Below, one piece after another: positions 11,229 to 22,340 of a stretch of 64,000 bases of DNA. The position numbers and the translations under genes were made by a program. The notes beneath the pieces are model-generated. The model worked only from the letters and a program-made list of their open reading frames with translations, had not been told where the DNA came from and did no database searches. Origin of the DNA: Flammula alnicola. Taxonomy: Eukaryota > Basidiomycota > Agaricomycetes > Agaricales > Strophariaceae. Every line of letters starts with the position of its first letter. The first letter of the stretch is position 1. Where the stretch lies: positions 1-64,000 of the forward strand of contig JADNRV010000185.1 of the NCBI GenBank assembly GCA_015499995.1, read 5' to 3'.

Positions 11229-11289
11229 TCGGAGCCTTAATAGACATTTCTTTCGTGTAGGGTTGTCCGGGTCTCGCGTCGTACACGCG

Positions 11290-12590
11290 ATGCAAAAGCG
11301 AACCCTTCCTGCCGAGGTAACTGATAACATCGTCGACCAACTACATGCTACCGGAGACAAGAAATCACTGTCTTCCATCGCCCTCGCTTCCAGCACCTTC
11401 CTTGCTCGTGCGCAATCTAGCCTATTCCGAGTCATCGATCTGAACAAGATACGCTGCCTATCGCTTAATTCTAAAAGATACACCAGTTTCAAGGAGCTGC
11501 TCATAGAGTCCCCACGACTTCGGTGGCATGTCCGCACCTTCCTGATCGGCGATTTCCTTCTCATCTATATGGATCAGGGATTCAGGTGCCCGGATTCATC
11601 TCATCCCAGTGACGAAAGTTCCAGCCAGCATTTCCTCGATCGAGAGGCGATACAGAATTGCTCCCTGGAAAAGGCAGAAGCTTTGGGATCCATTCTTGGC
11701 ATGCTGCCTCGTGTGGAGCATTTTGCTATCAATTACCCTGGTTCATTCCTGCTGGAATGGCACGCCCTTCCGCCTGCCACTCAGACCGCAATCGCGGCAT
11801 TTTGCCAGCAGATTTCGATTACCTCACTTTATCTTAACAGGATTATGGATCCCCCTCCTTCCTTGATCGCCAACATCGCTCAACTCTCTCAGCTCACCTC
11901 TCTGCACCTCGAAGATATCAGCGTCGATCTGGAAAACATACGTTCCCTCAACGAGCTCACCAACTTGAAATCCTCCCTCACAAAGCTCCGTAAATTCTGG
12001 CTCATATCACCCGGTTTATATGCCGGAAGGCTGCAACGCTACAATATCAACATAGTTGGAGAGGTTATTCTTCAAGCAGCCAGAGAATCCCTCGAATATT
12101 TTGCATGGCACTCTCTGGCGGGTAGACACGGTAAGTCTACTTCCGCAGACGGTCCTTGAAGTTTGGATACTCAACGAATGTTATTCGGACAGATCCTATA
12201 AACGTCGGGATTCTGCGCAACTTGAAGTTCATCTGCCTGAGACTTGATAGCTTGGTGGTTTACTCTGTTGCGGTCCGACCTTTAATCGTACAATTGACAC
12301 AGGTGGAGCTGGCCACCGTCGAAGTTATCGAGTTATGGGCAATCCAATCAATTTCCGGGTCTGAACTCAAAAGGAATATGGCAGACTGGACGGAGTTCGA
12401 TGAGCTTCTGCAGCACTCCACCTTCTCACGGCTCGTCGAGATACGCGTGATTGAGTACTATCCTCACTCGCTCCTTTTCCTGGAAAACCCACCGAAGGCC
12501 GCTGTTTTTCCGACTTTGTTCCCGAAAAGTCGTGAAAGAGGAGTCAAGGTTAAGGTCAGAGCTCTGGCTGATTGCGGGGAAATACTTTGA
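11290..12590 (+). CDS. F-box-like protein (paralog B)
   Basis: Exons 11290-12130 and 12193-12590 with a 62-nt phase-1 intron at the same place as in paralog A; 412 residues. The sequence is very close to paralog A along its whole length (MQKRTLPAEVTDNIVDQL at the start, FDELLQHSTFSRLVEIRVIE near the end) with scattered replacements and a few short indels, for example HSLLFLENPP replacing a longer loop. The high identity and shared promoter indicate a fairly recent tandem duplication, about 5 kb apart and in the same orientation. Homology with A continues into the 3' flank up to about 12742, where it abuts the pseudogene fragment below. Presumed role: SCF substrate adaptor, substrate unknown. 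Confidence 0.85.
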
Positions 12591-12744
12591 TAGGTACCTT
12601 TTACGACTCGCCTATGATGGCCTTACCAGTCGTTGTAGATTTTGTAGGTGGTAATGCTTGGTTATCCTCGTTGTACGGGATCTGTCATTACCAATAATAT
12701 TTCACAATGTCGTCTGTACGTGCTGGTTGAAAGATAGAGCGAGT

Positions 12745-13258
12745 AAGGTTGCTTAGCGACATGCCAGTTGGGGGCTGTAAGGTGAGAGAATTGACCAAAC
12801 GCCCAAGAGGAGTCCGAGAAAAGAGAGGAGAGAGAGAACAAAGAAGGCCTTGTTCGAGCATCATATTTAGATTCAAGGATATATCACAACGACATCAGAG
12901 CAAGTAACCACGTTTTGTACTCGTTGGCCACCTCAGAAACAGTAAACATCTGACTCGGCAGGTTCACTAAATAAAATAAGAAATACATACCTTCAAACGT
13001 CGTCCTCGGCGACCTATCTTCCTCATTAGTCTCTCGCTCATCCACTCACCCTTCGCATTCCCCGCAGGCGACCCTCTAGCCAATGAGACTACAGGAGAAC
13101 TTGAATACTGCGTCACGCCAGATGCACCAGATGCACCAGACGCAGGCACCGGCATGTTGGCAGTGCTTCCGCATACACATCAAGGACGGGCATCGCACCT
13201 TCACAGCTTTCTCAACTTGCAGACTCCGAAGACAGCGTGCATTGGGGTAGCCCCGGCT
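12745..13258 (-). pseudogene. decayed copy of the 3' end of the membrane-protein gene at 28918-31585
   Basis: The segment aligns with about 28740-29425: the 3' UTR, last intron and part of the large last coding exon. Landmarks are ACGCCCAAGAGGAGTCCGA, the last donor site (TTGAAG|GTATGTATTTCTTAT versus TTGAAG|GTGCGTATTTCTTAT), DER-acidic coding (DERETNEED versus DERDNSDEED), then GGGCATCGCACCTTCACAG and ACTCCGAAGACAG...AGCCCCGGCTG. About 200 bp of coding sequence are deleted inside, and a frame shift precedes the donor. There is no upstream part, no transmembrane segment and no promoter. Confidence 0.8.
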
Positions 13259-13956
13259 GATGGACATACGACTGGTGATGCGGGTTGTATGTCTGTTTTT
13301 AATAATAAAAATTAGAGTGGTGGGGGACGTGGGATTCGCTTTGGAGTGGAGGACATGCAGACACGTCAGATACCAGCGCGGCTACGGCAGAGTCATCTAC
13401 CGCTGCCTTTGGGAGACTAGGAGAGATGGACGCGCGTTGTTGGCTAAGATACACGTTATACCGCGGGCGACGCCGTTGGAGGGCTGGGTGTGTATTATGA
13501 ACGTGAACATGCCTAGTCGTGAAAAGGTCATCGTTGGAATTCGAAAACAAGTGTTGGGATGGAAATACAACTTCACGGGGGACGGTGGGGCGGCGGGCAA
13601 CGTGTAACGAATCCGTCATGATGACGGTGTTCCTTGAACAGCTTGAACCACCAAGAGATCCTGTTGCGGCCTGCCTCCCCTTTTCCCTGATCAGTGAGTG
13701 AAATGATCTCGAGACTTTCGTTAGTTCTTCCCTCTGAAACTTTCTTTTGAGTCTCGAGATGTCCATTTCCAAGTCGCGGACAGATAACATCGAGGCATGA
13801 TGCATGAGCGCCGTGAGCGCTTGAGCTTGGAGACATACATCCATATTCCAATCCTAATGCGAATTTCGCCAAAAAAAAACTCCTTTCCACGTGTTCGTCA
13901 CGTGCACCACGTCGCGGCGTGGAAATCGCCCGTTTCTCTCAGGCTTGAGCTTGATT
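13259..13956. other. intergenic; one unsupported minus-strand frame
   Basis: A 181-codon open frame runs on the minus strand from ATG at 13844 to 13299 (MDVCLQAQALTALMHHASML...). It is Ser/Arg/His-rich, has no recognised motif and no paralog here, so I do not call it a gene. No other feature was seen. Confidence 0.3.
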
Positions 13957-15132
13957 ATGGATTCCCAGTCAAAAGCCGCTCTGTTGAGATCGGTTCTGAT
14001 GTGTTGGGATCGTTTTAAATTTATACAGATGAAATCGGTTGACATCTGCTGTCATCGCCGACTCTCCGGTTACAAAAACAAATTTAGCAACCCAAATGCC
14101 TCCAAACGTGCCTTTTATTTGCTCACTGTGTCGGAAATATATTTACAACTGTGCAAACTCTTCCACATTCCAACTTTGAACTAGAATGAGCTTGGACTTC
14201 GCATTTGTAATTCTTCCTATGCGCGTGACCGGGATTGTGCAATCAAAATTTCTCAAAAGTTCCAACTGCCTCCCTTGTCTCTTACCACAATCTTTCCCCC
14301 TGCTCTTCCCTCGCCTATTCCCTCCTCCCAGCCCTTCCCTCATCCTCCCTCCCATATATTCAAACCACATGTGGACATAATGATTGTCATAATCACATGA
14401 ATGTGTATGCACTATGCATTGAATATCTTAGACTGACCGAGACTTGTCGTACTCTCCCTCCAATCCGATACAACACTGACAGAGCCTTCGAAATTCCGCG
14501 CGATTTCAGCACCATAGTAAGTTTCTCCCTCCCCAGCATACATATAAAGTATCTAACCTTCTCTATTCAGCCTGGTGTCCACAGTACTTATCAGCACTGG
14601 TCGTCAACCTTGCCAATGGGTATAAAGCTTTCAGGTTCGTTCTGCTCTCATGTCTGGATTTTTGTTCTTGTAACTGATGTTTTTATTAGCAGTATCCAGC
14701 ACGACTCAATCTTCTTGCGCGAGGACGGTTAGATTGTGGGGGATTTGGAGACGGACAGGGCAAGATGGCCATCAAAAGCTGGGTGGAGGGTATACTATGG
14801 CATGTGGATGGGGCAGGACAGAATTGGGTCTACAGCGACTATATTATCTTGTACAATCGGTTCAGATCTGTTTCAATGGAGCATAATTTATAAAAATCAA
14901 ACGAATTTTAAATATCTGAATTCCCCTGATGGTGCGCAGCTACAAACAGATTTTCACAGATTTTAACCGGTGACAACCTCTCGAAATCCGATCTCAACAT
15001 TTTTGAACCGTTCTCAACCATTCTTCATCTGCTCCAGTCCAGATTTTCGGTTGACATCTGTTGAGGTCGGTCGTGTCGCTCTCAACCGATCTCAACCGCT
15101 CTCAACCGCGGGGGTTTTGACTGGGATGGATT
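13957..15132. mobile_element. non-autonomous TIR transposon 1 (13964-15125) with 7-bp target-site repeat
   Basis: The element starts CCCAGTCAAAA (13964) and ends TTTTGACTGGG (15125), an 11-bp perfect terminal inverted repeat, and is flanked on both sides by ATGGATT (13957-13963 and 15126-15132). Subterminal zones carry repeats of GGTTGAGATCGG and its complement (13985-14050; 15040-15110). Length is 1162 bp. No transposase is readable. The interior 14500-14730 contains intron-like GTAAGT...CAG intervals and short open stretches that could be captured gene fragments, but no protein was identified. Superfamily unknown. Confidence 0.8.
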
Positions 15133-16979
15133 ACTTACGGATTCTTGGACGTCGTGGACATCGTGACCATAAGACAAAGGAGAGATGACCACGCTATCCA
15201 CGAGCCTCGCAGGTACGTCATCTATTTCTGCTCGTAACCAACGCAAGCTACGATGATCTTCCGGGTTTCTTCCACGGCCCGCCTGTCATTGTTTTTAGGA
15301 AAGAGATCTCGACTACCGCAGGATTTTTGGGCTACTCTCGTTCGTCTTATACTCCGCTGTCACCAGACCATACCCACCTGGTCACAGTGCATCAGCCATC
15401 CTCTCTTAATCAATACACCCCATCTGACTTTGCTTTCAGTCCAGCAGTGGACATGGATCCAGGTCTCATCCCACCGTCGCGTGAGGTCCTTATCAGCCTC
15501 GTGATGATGATGGGAGTCTGCAGCTGGACACGATGCGGATACCGTCGTTCCTGATCCGATTCTACGCGGATACCTCGCCTGGGGGATGTGGTTGTAGGGA
15601 TCGGTCGAGGCCGGTCTTTGACGTGCGTTGAAGGTTCAGTCTGAGTTGATGCAGTGAGCCTTGATTCGACTTGAAATCACCCTTTACGCTAAATACGTAA
15701 AACACAGCGAAGTTTAGGGCCTTGGCCTTCGATTCAAACTGTTATCATCCCTTTCAATTCTGTTGAATTCGACGTGGCGCTTTGGATGTACAGTGAATGT
15801 AAGGAATGGGCTGATACTGGACTTTGTCCTCTATTTCAGCGATTTATGCATCTCTCTGTCTCTCCCTGTGTCTCTCTATGCCCGCCGGTTAACGTTGGGC
15901 TCCAGTTCACAGCAGGAGCGGATATCCGAGTTGCGACTCGCTTGGCCGTCGGTGCACGGCGCATCTCAGGCTCGCGTCACTCCGCATAAAGACTCCTACT
16001 TCTGAGTCGTTCCTTCAGCTTTGCGCCCATTTTTGTTCTCTGCTGGGTTAGCTGTGTAAGTTATAACCTATGTACGTGGTTTCATCCTCGGATAATCTCA
16101 TAATTCCTCTTTTTCACGTTAACTCTCCAGTAATTCCAAGTCCTCCCTCTTCCTGCAATTCCGATACCCCAAGGGGTCTGCGCATGCAAAGTAGATCTTA
16201 TTCCTGATCGGATTCTGCGCGGATGCCAATATCACGCCTGGAGAGGCATGGTACGCATAAAGGGGTCGGTTTGGGTCTCCGCTGGGTCTTTCAATATCCT
16301 GAGCTGATGCGGTATGCATTGACTCGACGCAAAATCGCCTTTACACCGAATAAGAAGTTGCGGTGAAGTCTAAGGCTTTTGATTCAAGCCGTTATCGTGC
16401 CTTTTACCAATTCTGTTTCGATGTGGAGGGGGGAGGCGAGGAATTGCCCTTGATTTCTAGGATCTCTGTACTCGTAGTATCTGTCGCGGCTTTGTACAGA
16501 TGCAAAATACTCGTACATAATGGCATGAGCTCACCATATAGTCAAATTTACACGAGCCTCGGTTGCTGGCCAATATGACTCTCAACTAGTAAGCTAACCC
16601 ATTGGATTAATATTGTATGGCAACCTCGGACGGGCAGCTTTACTTCTTTTAAGGTGTAATAACGCCGGCGAATGTGAGAACTTAACTCGAATGGTACTCG
16701 AGTAGATGTTCACCCAGAATGGCAAATACCTACCTCGAATGGGAGCATATTCAAATAGCACGCGAGGAGTCGAGTCATTCACAACGCGAGACGGAAATTG
16801 GCTGACCGGCCTCCCATGTAGACTCTTTTTGAAAAGAATGTCCATTATTCCGGGCTCACAGCATCTTCGTCCATTTTATCAAGATCCACTACCAGTCATT
16901 ATTTGACAACAGGCGTGCCGGTTCGTTTCTTTATTCTATAACCTCAAATGTGCTCGGTAAACTTATCCCAGTTCCTTAG
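15133..16979. repeat. region with a diverged tandem duplication (about 15540-15780 and 16195-16430)
   Basis: The two segments share, in the same order, GATTCTGCGCGGAT / GATTCTACGCGGAT, GGTCGGT..G, GAGCTGATGC / GAGTTGATGC, TTGACTCGACGC / TTGATTCGACTT, GAATTCG/TTTCGATGTGG. They are heavily diverged and carry stops in all frames. A possible spliced frame at 15185-15560 (GFLGYSRSSYTPLSPDHTHL...) is not recognised. I see no intact gene. They may be two decayed copies of one gene. Confidence 0.5.
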
Positions 16980-18301
16980 ATCGATACGGGCAAGAGAAAA
17001 TCAGCGTGCACGAGCGTGCGTGGCGTGCTTGGCGTGCTTAGCGTGGCACGCCAATGCACGCCAATGCACGCCACACACGCTAGTACGCAGAACATGGTAC
17101 TTTAAAAAATAAACATACTATGAAAAATATTACCTGTGCCTACAACAATGCAAGCAGATTCTATCCTCTACTCACTCTCTTCTCATTTCGCCGAGGGATT
17201 GTCAGTCATTTCCACGGAAATGCTCCTGGTGAGACATGTTCCCACGGCACCTGGCACACAAAACCTCGCGCAAAAACGGCAACATGTGCCCTCCCTCTTC
17301 AAAATTAGGTAGAATGAATTTGATTGGTAGTACATTAAACATAAAAATTATGTATAAGTACTCTGAATTGTTGTGGCAGCTGATATGATACCCATTGACA
17401 CTATCTGACCTGTCCGACATCTGTGTACTTGCATACTTGCACAGTGCGTGCACGTGCTACGCAGAAAAACCAGTGCTCCATGATATACTATCATACCAAT
17501 GATGTACTCAAATAAAACTCGAGTACATCGTAGTGTACCTACAGTAACTGCAGTCCGCAACATCCCTACCTTTGAAATACATAATATGAATATATGCATC
17601 AGCACGCCAAAGTGGCACGCGGATGCACGCAGGTGCACGCGTGTGAATTTTAACGATTTTAGCGTGGCACGCTCACACACGCTCACACGTCATGACGCAC
17701 GCCAACGCACGCTTGCACGCCAATTGGGCAAACCTATGCACGCTTGCACGCCAATTGGGAAAACTCACGCACGCTCGTTAGCACACTTCGCACGCTCTTC
17801 AGGATGTTCATAACACCCAGTGGTATGTGTTGGGAATGTACTTGGACATTTCATGCGGCTTGATTGACTCGAGCGCTTATTGAGCGCTTACCTCGCTGAT
17901 TCAACTTGCACGGCCTAATTGTTACTTCCTTATTTAGTATTTCATAGCACTTAGTAGTGTATTCTAGATACTCTGTAAAAGGTATTTATACAGGCCTCTT
18001 AGAGACTAGCAATATATAAGTTTACTACCTACAATTTACCTGTTACATGTATACCTGCACTGTGTACATTTCTGCAATCTCTTGTGCAAAATATCAAAGA
18101 AATTTATTGTACTCTATTAAATGTGTACAACGTGACGAAAAGTAGCAAAACGCTAAAAGAGACGGTTGCACGCCAAATGGGCTGAGCGTGCTGAACATGG
18201 CACGCACCGCACGCCAAAAGGGCTGAGCGTGCTGAGCGTGGCACGCTCAGGCACGCTCGTGCACGCTCAAGGCACGCCAATTTTCTCTTGCCCGATCGAT
18301 A
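16980..18301. mobile_element. non-autonomous TIR transposon 2 (16987-18294) packed with GCACGC motifs
   Basis: Termini are CGGGCAAGAGAAAAT (16987) and its exact complement ATTTTCTCTTGCCCG (ending 18294), flanked by ATCGATA at 16980-16986 and 18295-18301. Length is 1308 bp. Subterminal and internal arrays are made of GCACGCCAA, GCACGCTC and their complements (17003-17090, 17600-17790, 18165-18280), a hallmark of transposase-binding subterminal repeats. The interior is AT-rich with no coding sequence recognised, so it depends on a transposase encoded elsewhere. Confidence 0.85.
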
Positions 18302-19054
18302 CACATCAGTGGATCTATAAGACACAATTTCAGATTCTCGGGGTGCAGTACCCTCTGTCAGAGATTCATTGAGTGGCGCGACAGGGGAATCGGTGAAGCT
18401 TTGGGGTCGCAGTATACCAGTCATCTTGGTCGATATTTATCTATCTCCGTTAATCATGCTCATCGACATGAGGCCTTCCACTGTCCCCGCATTCTAAAGT
18501 CAATACTGAACACTCACTTCATGCTTTAGTGCTAAGAATACATTTCCACAGAATTAGTTGCCAATGACCGGATTCTGCAGGTCTTTACAATCCTAGATGT
18601 GCATGTTGTTCCAAAGCTAGCATCCATCGACCGAAAAATCTGAGGCTATGCACATGTTGCAACTGCGTGTATTAGTACCATTTTCATGATAGCATAATCG
18701 AGTCAGTTCCCAATCCGTTAACGATAAACCCTTTCCCCATTTTGCAGACTTTTCCTTTCTGGGAATCCTTGAGCGCCAGAGGCTTGCCGCACCCTAGGTG
18801 CACGACGAATAGCCTCGTTCTGATGGCGGTGGTGCTGCGGACTGCGGGTGAGTCTCGCTTCCAGGAGTAGCAAGGTGCGACGCCTTTAGACATGGGCTGG
18901 AGATGTGGCTCATCGTCCAACTGCGTGTTGTGAAAGCCCCTGCTTATACACCGTAGGTATAAATTTCACTCCATTCGTTCCCCAGAACCCTATCGCCACC
19001 CACCCACTTGACTTTCTCGTTCTGCCACTACCCCTTCTTACTCGCAACAACAAC
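18302..19054. other. intergenic with promoter of the 188-aa gene
   Basis: Minus-strand relic at about 18720-18860 (see 9624-11205). TATAAAT at 18958-18964 lies about 91 bp upstream of the ATG at 19055, the same distance as in the paralog at 9623. Confidence 0.5.
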
Positions 19055-19677
19055 ATGAGTGGTGTTTTTTATCAGACCCCAGCCGCGCTCTCTTACATTT
19101 GCACGCCTCGTTATGATCCATACCATGGATTCGAAAAATTCATCACAGTCGCCTTGCGCTATCCAAACGGTTCTGAGGAGCCTTATTGCACCATCCAGCG
19201 CCACGGAGCCACTGTTCAATTTTTCGATGGCATCCTTGAACACCGGCCTTTGGCAAGAGTTGAGCTCCATGTCGGTCATGACACTCGGGCAGGCCTCGTT
19301 TCTATTCTTCAAGAACGCTCTGAAGGGTATATCGACTTTGATCCAAACCGAGAGAAATTCCTTACGGTCAACCCCACTGGGACGATATCTGTCGGCAATT
19401 CCGGATATTGGACATCAGTTTCCCAGACAAGATACCACGTATGTGACTCGGAATGCTTACACTGATTCGCTGTATTGACGTTGACCCCAATTAGTTTCTT
19501 CGTTTTGGCTCCGTCATTCCGATTCCGCAACACTGTGTTACCATGAACGTAACTCAGTCAGGTTTTGAAATCGATGTGCTTGATCAACGCACTGTAAGGG
19601 ATCGCGCATTCATACGGAAGATGCTTGTTTCAGCCTTTATGATTCATCGTAGGATTCAAGTTGTGGCAGAATTATGA
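19055..19677 (+). CDS. 188-aa protein of unknown family (paralog of 9008-9623)
   Basis: Exons 19055-19438 and 19495-19677 with a 56-nt phase-0 intron, 188 residues. The protein begins MSGVFYQTPAALSYICTPRY and ends near MLVSAFMIHRRIQVVAEL. It shares with the 187-aa paralog the exact intron site (after tyrosine plus Lys or His), the G-Y-W motif before it, FG shortly after it, and the C-terminal M-x-V-S-A-F segment, but overall identity is low, so this is an old duplication. No signal peptide, helix or catalytic motif is evident. It is followed 455 bp downstream, same strand, by F-box gene C. Function unknown; a tubby-like beta fold is only a guess. Confidence 0.75.
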
Positions 19678-20131
19678 GACCAAATTTGCATGTATGGGTA
19701 GTATGCTACAGTGTTGGTTATTTTGTAAGATCTCATGTCTATACTAGCCTGGTCATGTATTTTCTTTCCAAGTCTATCCACGCGTATGTTGTGTTTTAAT
19801 GTTTGTTAGCCATGAGGATATCCATTCCTGACAAATTTCTGGCATCTTTCATTATTGAGAACGTGAACTGTGGCACATACATAAACGACCCACGAATCAC
19901 GAGTCTAATGTACCCTAGACCCAACTTGTATGTATATATGTGATATGTTTTATCCTCGTATTGTGGGAAATGACCTCACTTTATAGTGATATCGAGATGA
20001 ACTGATGGAGCGACCAAATCTGACGCTAAGGTACAGCGTCACAAGTCGACTGAGTTTAAAACTTCATTAATTCATTAGTCATAGGATCGTAAAATTGATG
20101 TTGGGCTGGCCCAGTTCCCCAGATGTAAACC

Positions 20132-21372
20132 ATGCAACACACAGTACTTCCCATCGACATAACTGACGCCATTATCGATGAGCTGGATGTCAACGCAGAC
20201 AAGAAATCTTTGGCATCGGTTTCTCTCGCTTCGAGGACATTATGTGCTCGTGCACAAGCTCGTCTCTTCCAAGTCATCGATTTGAACCCAATATGTTGTC
20301 CGTCGCTCAATTCTAAAAGATATACATACTTCAAGGAACTGCTCATCGAATCGCCGGGACTTCGTCAACATGTTCGTAAACTATCGATTGGCGATTTCAG
20401 CTTGGCCTTTTCCAGCACGCCATATAAGTGCCAGCACCATGCAAAAGACGACCTGCACATGCTGAGCGGAGAAATTATGGAGGGTTGCTTTATCGAAAAG
20501 GTGCAATCTTTGCCATTCATTCTTGATATGCTGCCTCGGGTGGAACATTTTGCGATAAATTCCGAGTACGCATCCCCATTGGTATGGGGAAAGCTTCCGG
20601 TTGCCAGTCGGTATGCAATCGCTACGTTTTGCCAGCAGAATTCAATAACCTCCCTGCATCTTAACATGCTCAAGAACGCTCCTTCCTCGTTCATCATAAA
20701 AATCGCTCATCTCTCTCAACTTATTTCATTGCGCCTCGAAAATATTCACGTCGATCCCGAGGATGTGTCTCATCTTACCAATCTAACCAAGTCATCCCTC
20801 ACCAACCTTCGTGAATTATGGCTTGTCCCTGAATCTCCAAGCCCATACAATATAAACGTACTTGGAGCGCTCATACTTCAAGCGGCCAGAGATACGTTAG
20901 AGCGATTCACATGGTACAGCTGGACATGTCTATTTCGTGAGTCCACTTCGTTCTCGAGACAACTATCGAACACTCAGGGACTGTTCGGCGGATAGCTCCA
21001 ATCAACGTCGGGATTTCGCGCAATTTGAAGACCTTGTCCCTTAAAATTTGGGGAAGGCCGTTTTCCGTTGCTATCCAACCATTTCTAGAGCAATTGATGT
21101 ATGGAGAGCAGGCCACCCTCGAAATCATCGAGTTACGGGCCATGCAGCTAATCTTCGACGAGGGACTCCAAGGCACCAGGGAAGATTGGTCGGATTTCGA
21201 CGATTTACTGCAGCATTCGGTATTCTCAAAGCTCATGGAGATATGCTTGATCGAGTATTATCGCCCTCCTTATGAACATGAATTACCGGTTAATATCTTT
21301 CTAAAAAGCATGTTCCCAAAAACCTGCGCAAGAGGAGTCGATTTTACTTTGGTAGAGATGTATTTGCAATAG
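20132..21372 (+). CDS. F-box-like protein (paralog C)
   Basis: Exons 20132-20936 and 20996-21372 with a 59-nt phase-1 intron in the position conserved in paralogs A, B and D; 393 residues. N-terminal F-box-like region LPIDITDAIIDELDVNADKK, then RYTYFKELLIESPGLRQHVR, Leu-rich middle, and the post-intron segment PPINVGISRNLKTLSLKI. It is clearly the same family as A and B but more diverged, with a shorter N-terminal half. It lies in tandem behind the 188-aa gene. Presumed SCF adaptor; target unknown. Confidence 0.85.
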
Positions 21373-21962
21373 GAAAGGTTTGAAGGTATGCGTAGCTACT
21401 TTCTATCTAAAATCAAGAACGACTCATTAATGACTGTTATTAGAGTGTTCGAGACGAAATCTTGATCATTATTTTGCATTTTCGGCTGCCTCATTGATTT
21501 TGTTCTTTCTGTAAATGAACTTACTAATAATTTGTCTACGCGTTTCGGGCTCTCGGACAAATTAAGTCAAGCTTCATCCACTGCGCTCGGCGCATGGCGT
21601 CTGCGGAGCATGGGGCATATCAGTAAGCGCTCTCTGAAAGCTTCCATGGCAATACCGTATAGTACACTGTCCGATGTCACGAATCAGTGCCGCGCCACTG
21701 GAGGTGTGGGTCAGCAGGGAGAAGAGGCCGCATTCTAGACAAACGTTACGTAAATCAAGGGCAAGCTGTCTTTTTGAGTCCTCAAACTCGCACCAGCGGC
21801 GGTCACCTCTTGCACGCGGTACCAGAGTCTTCTCAACCGCACCACAACCACGCCACTCGTTCCCCTCGTTTCAAGTAACATAGAGCCTATTGAGGAGAAC
21901 CTCATGTTCAGCAGAAACGCAGACGATCTGATGGGGCCCACACAGGGCGGTGCACAAACCGT
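21373..21962. other. intergenic spacer
   Basis: Short open frames only (for example from TTG at 21532); none with ATG, splice structure or recognisable motifs. Confidence 0.35.
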
Positions 21963-22340
21963 GCACACAGCCCAGCCCGAGCATAAGCGCCCGCAGTGAA
22001 ACCCTTCGTTCAGTGTGACGGGCACTTAGGTGTCGGGAGAATTGGATTAGGGAGCATTCTTCTAAAGTTCGAGAAGAGGGAAGTATGTACAGAACGCCAG
22101 GGCATCGCTGTACCATATCTTTTGCACTAGGAGCACTTTTTTTTCCTGTTGCGTGTAAATAACACGATGAGGATTGGTTGTGATGTTGAGTTCTTGATGC
22201 AGTGATAACAATGATGATAGATCTACGCAGCCCCAGTTTCACGAGGCGGACTTTCTCCTTACAGCATGACATGTATGGATCCCGATATTATATCCAGGGC
22301 TGTAAGAGTTGCATTTGTTCCATTTGGGACCTTCAGATTG
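21963..22340. repeat. 380-bp direct repeat, copy 1
   Basis: About 378 bp matching 24156-24541 in the same orientation, from CCCGAGCATA to CATTTGGGA.CTTCAGATTG, with scattered changes. Copy 2 is the 3' flank of the kinase-like gene, so copy 1 probably marks a second copy of that gene that has been lost. Confidence 0.8.

Noticed and set aside
13299..13844. 181-codon minus-strand frame starting with ATG
   Set aside because: Low-complexity Ser/Arg/His composition, no motif, no splice or promoter support; such lengths occur by chance.
14500..14735. Intron-like intervals and short exons inside TIR element 1
   Set aside because: No consistent frame or recognisable protein could be assembled; recorded only as possible captured sequence.
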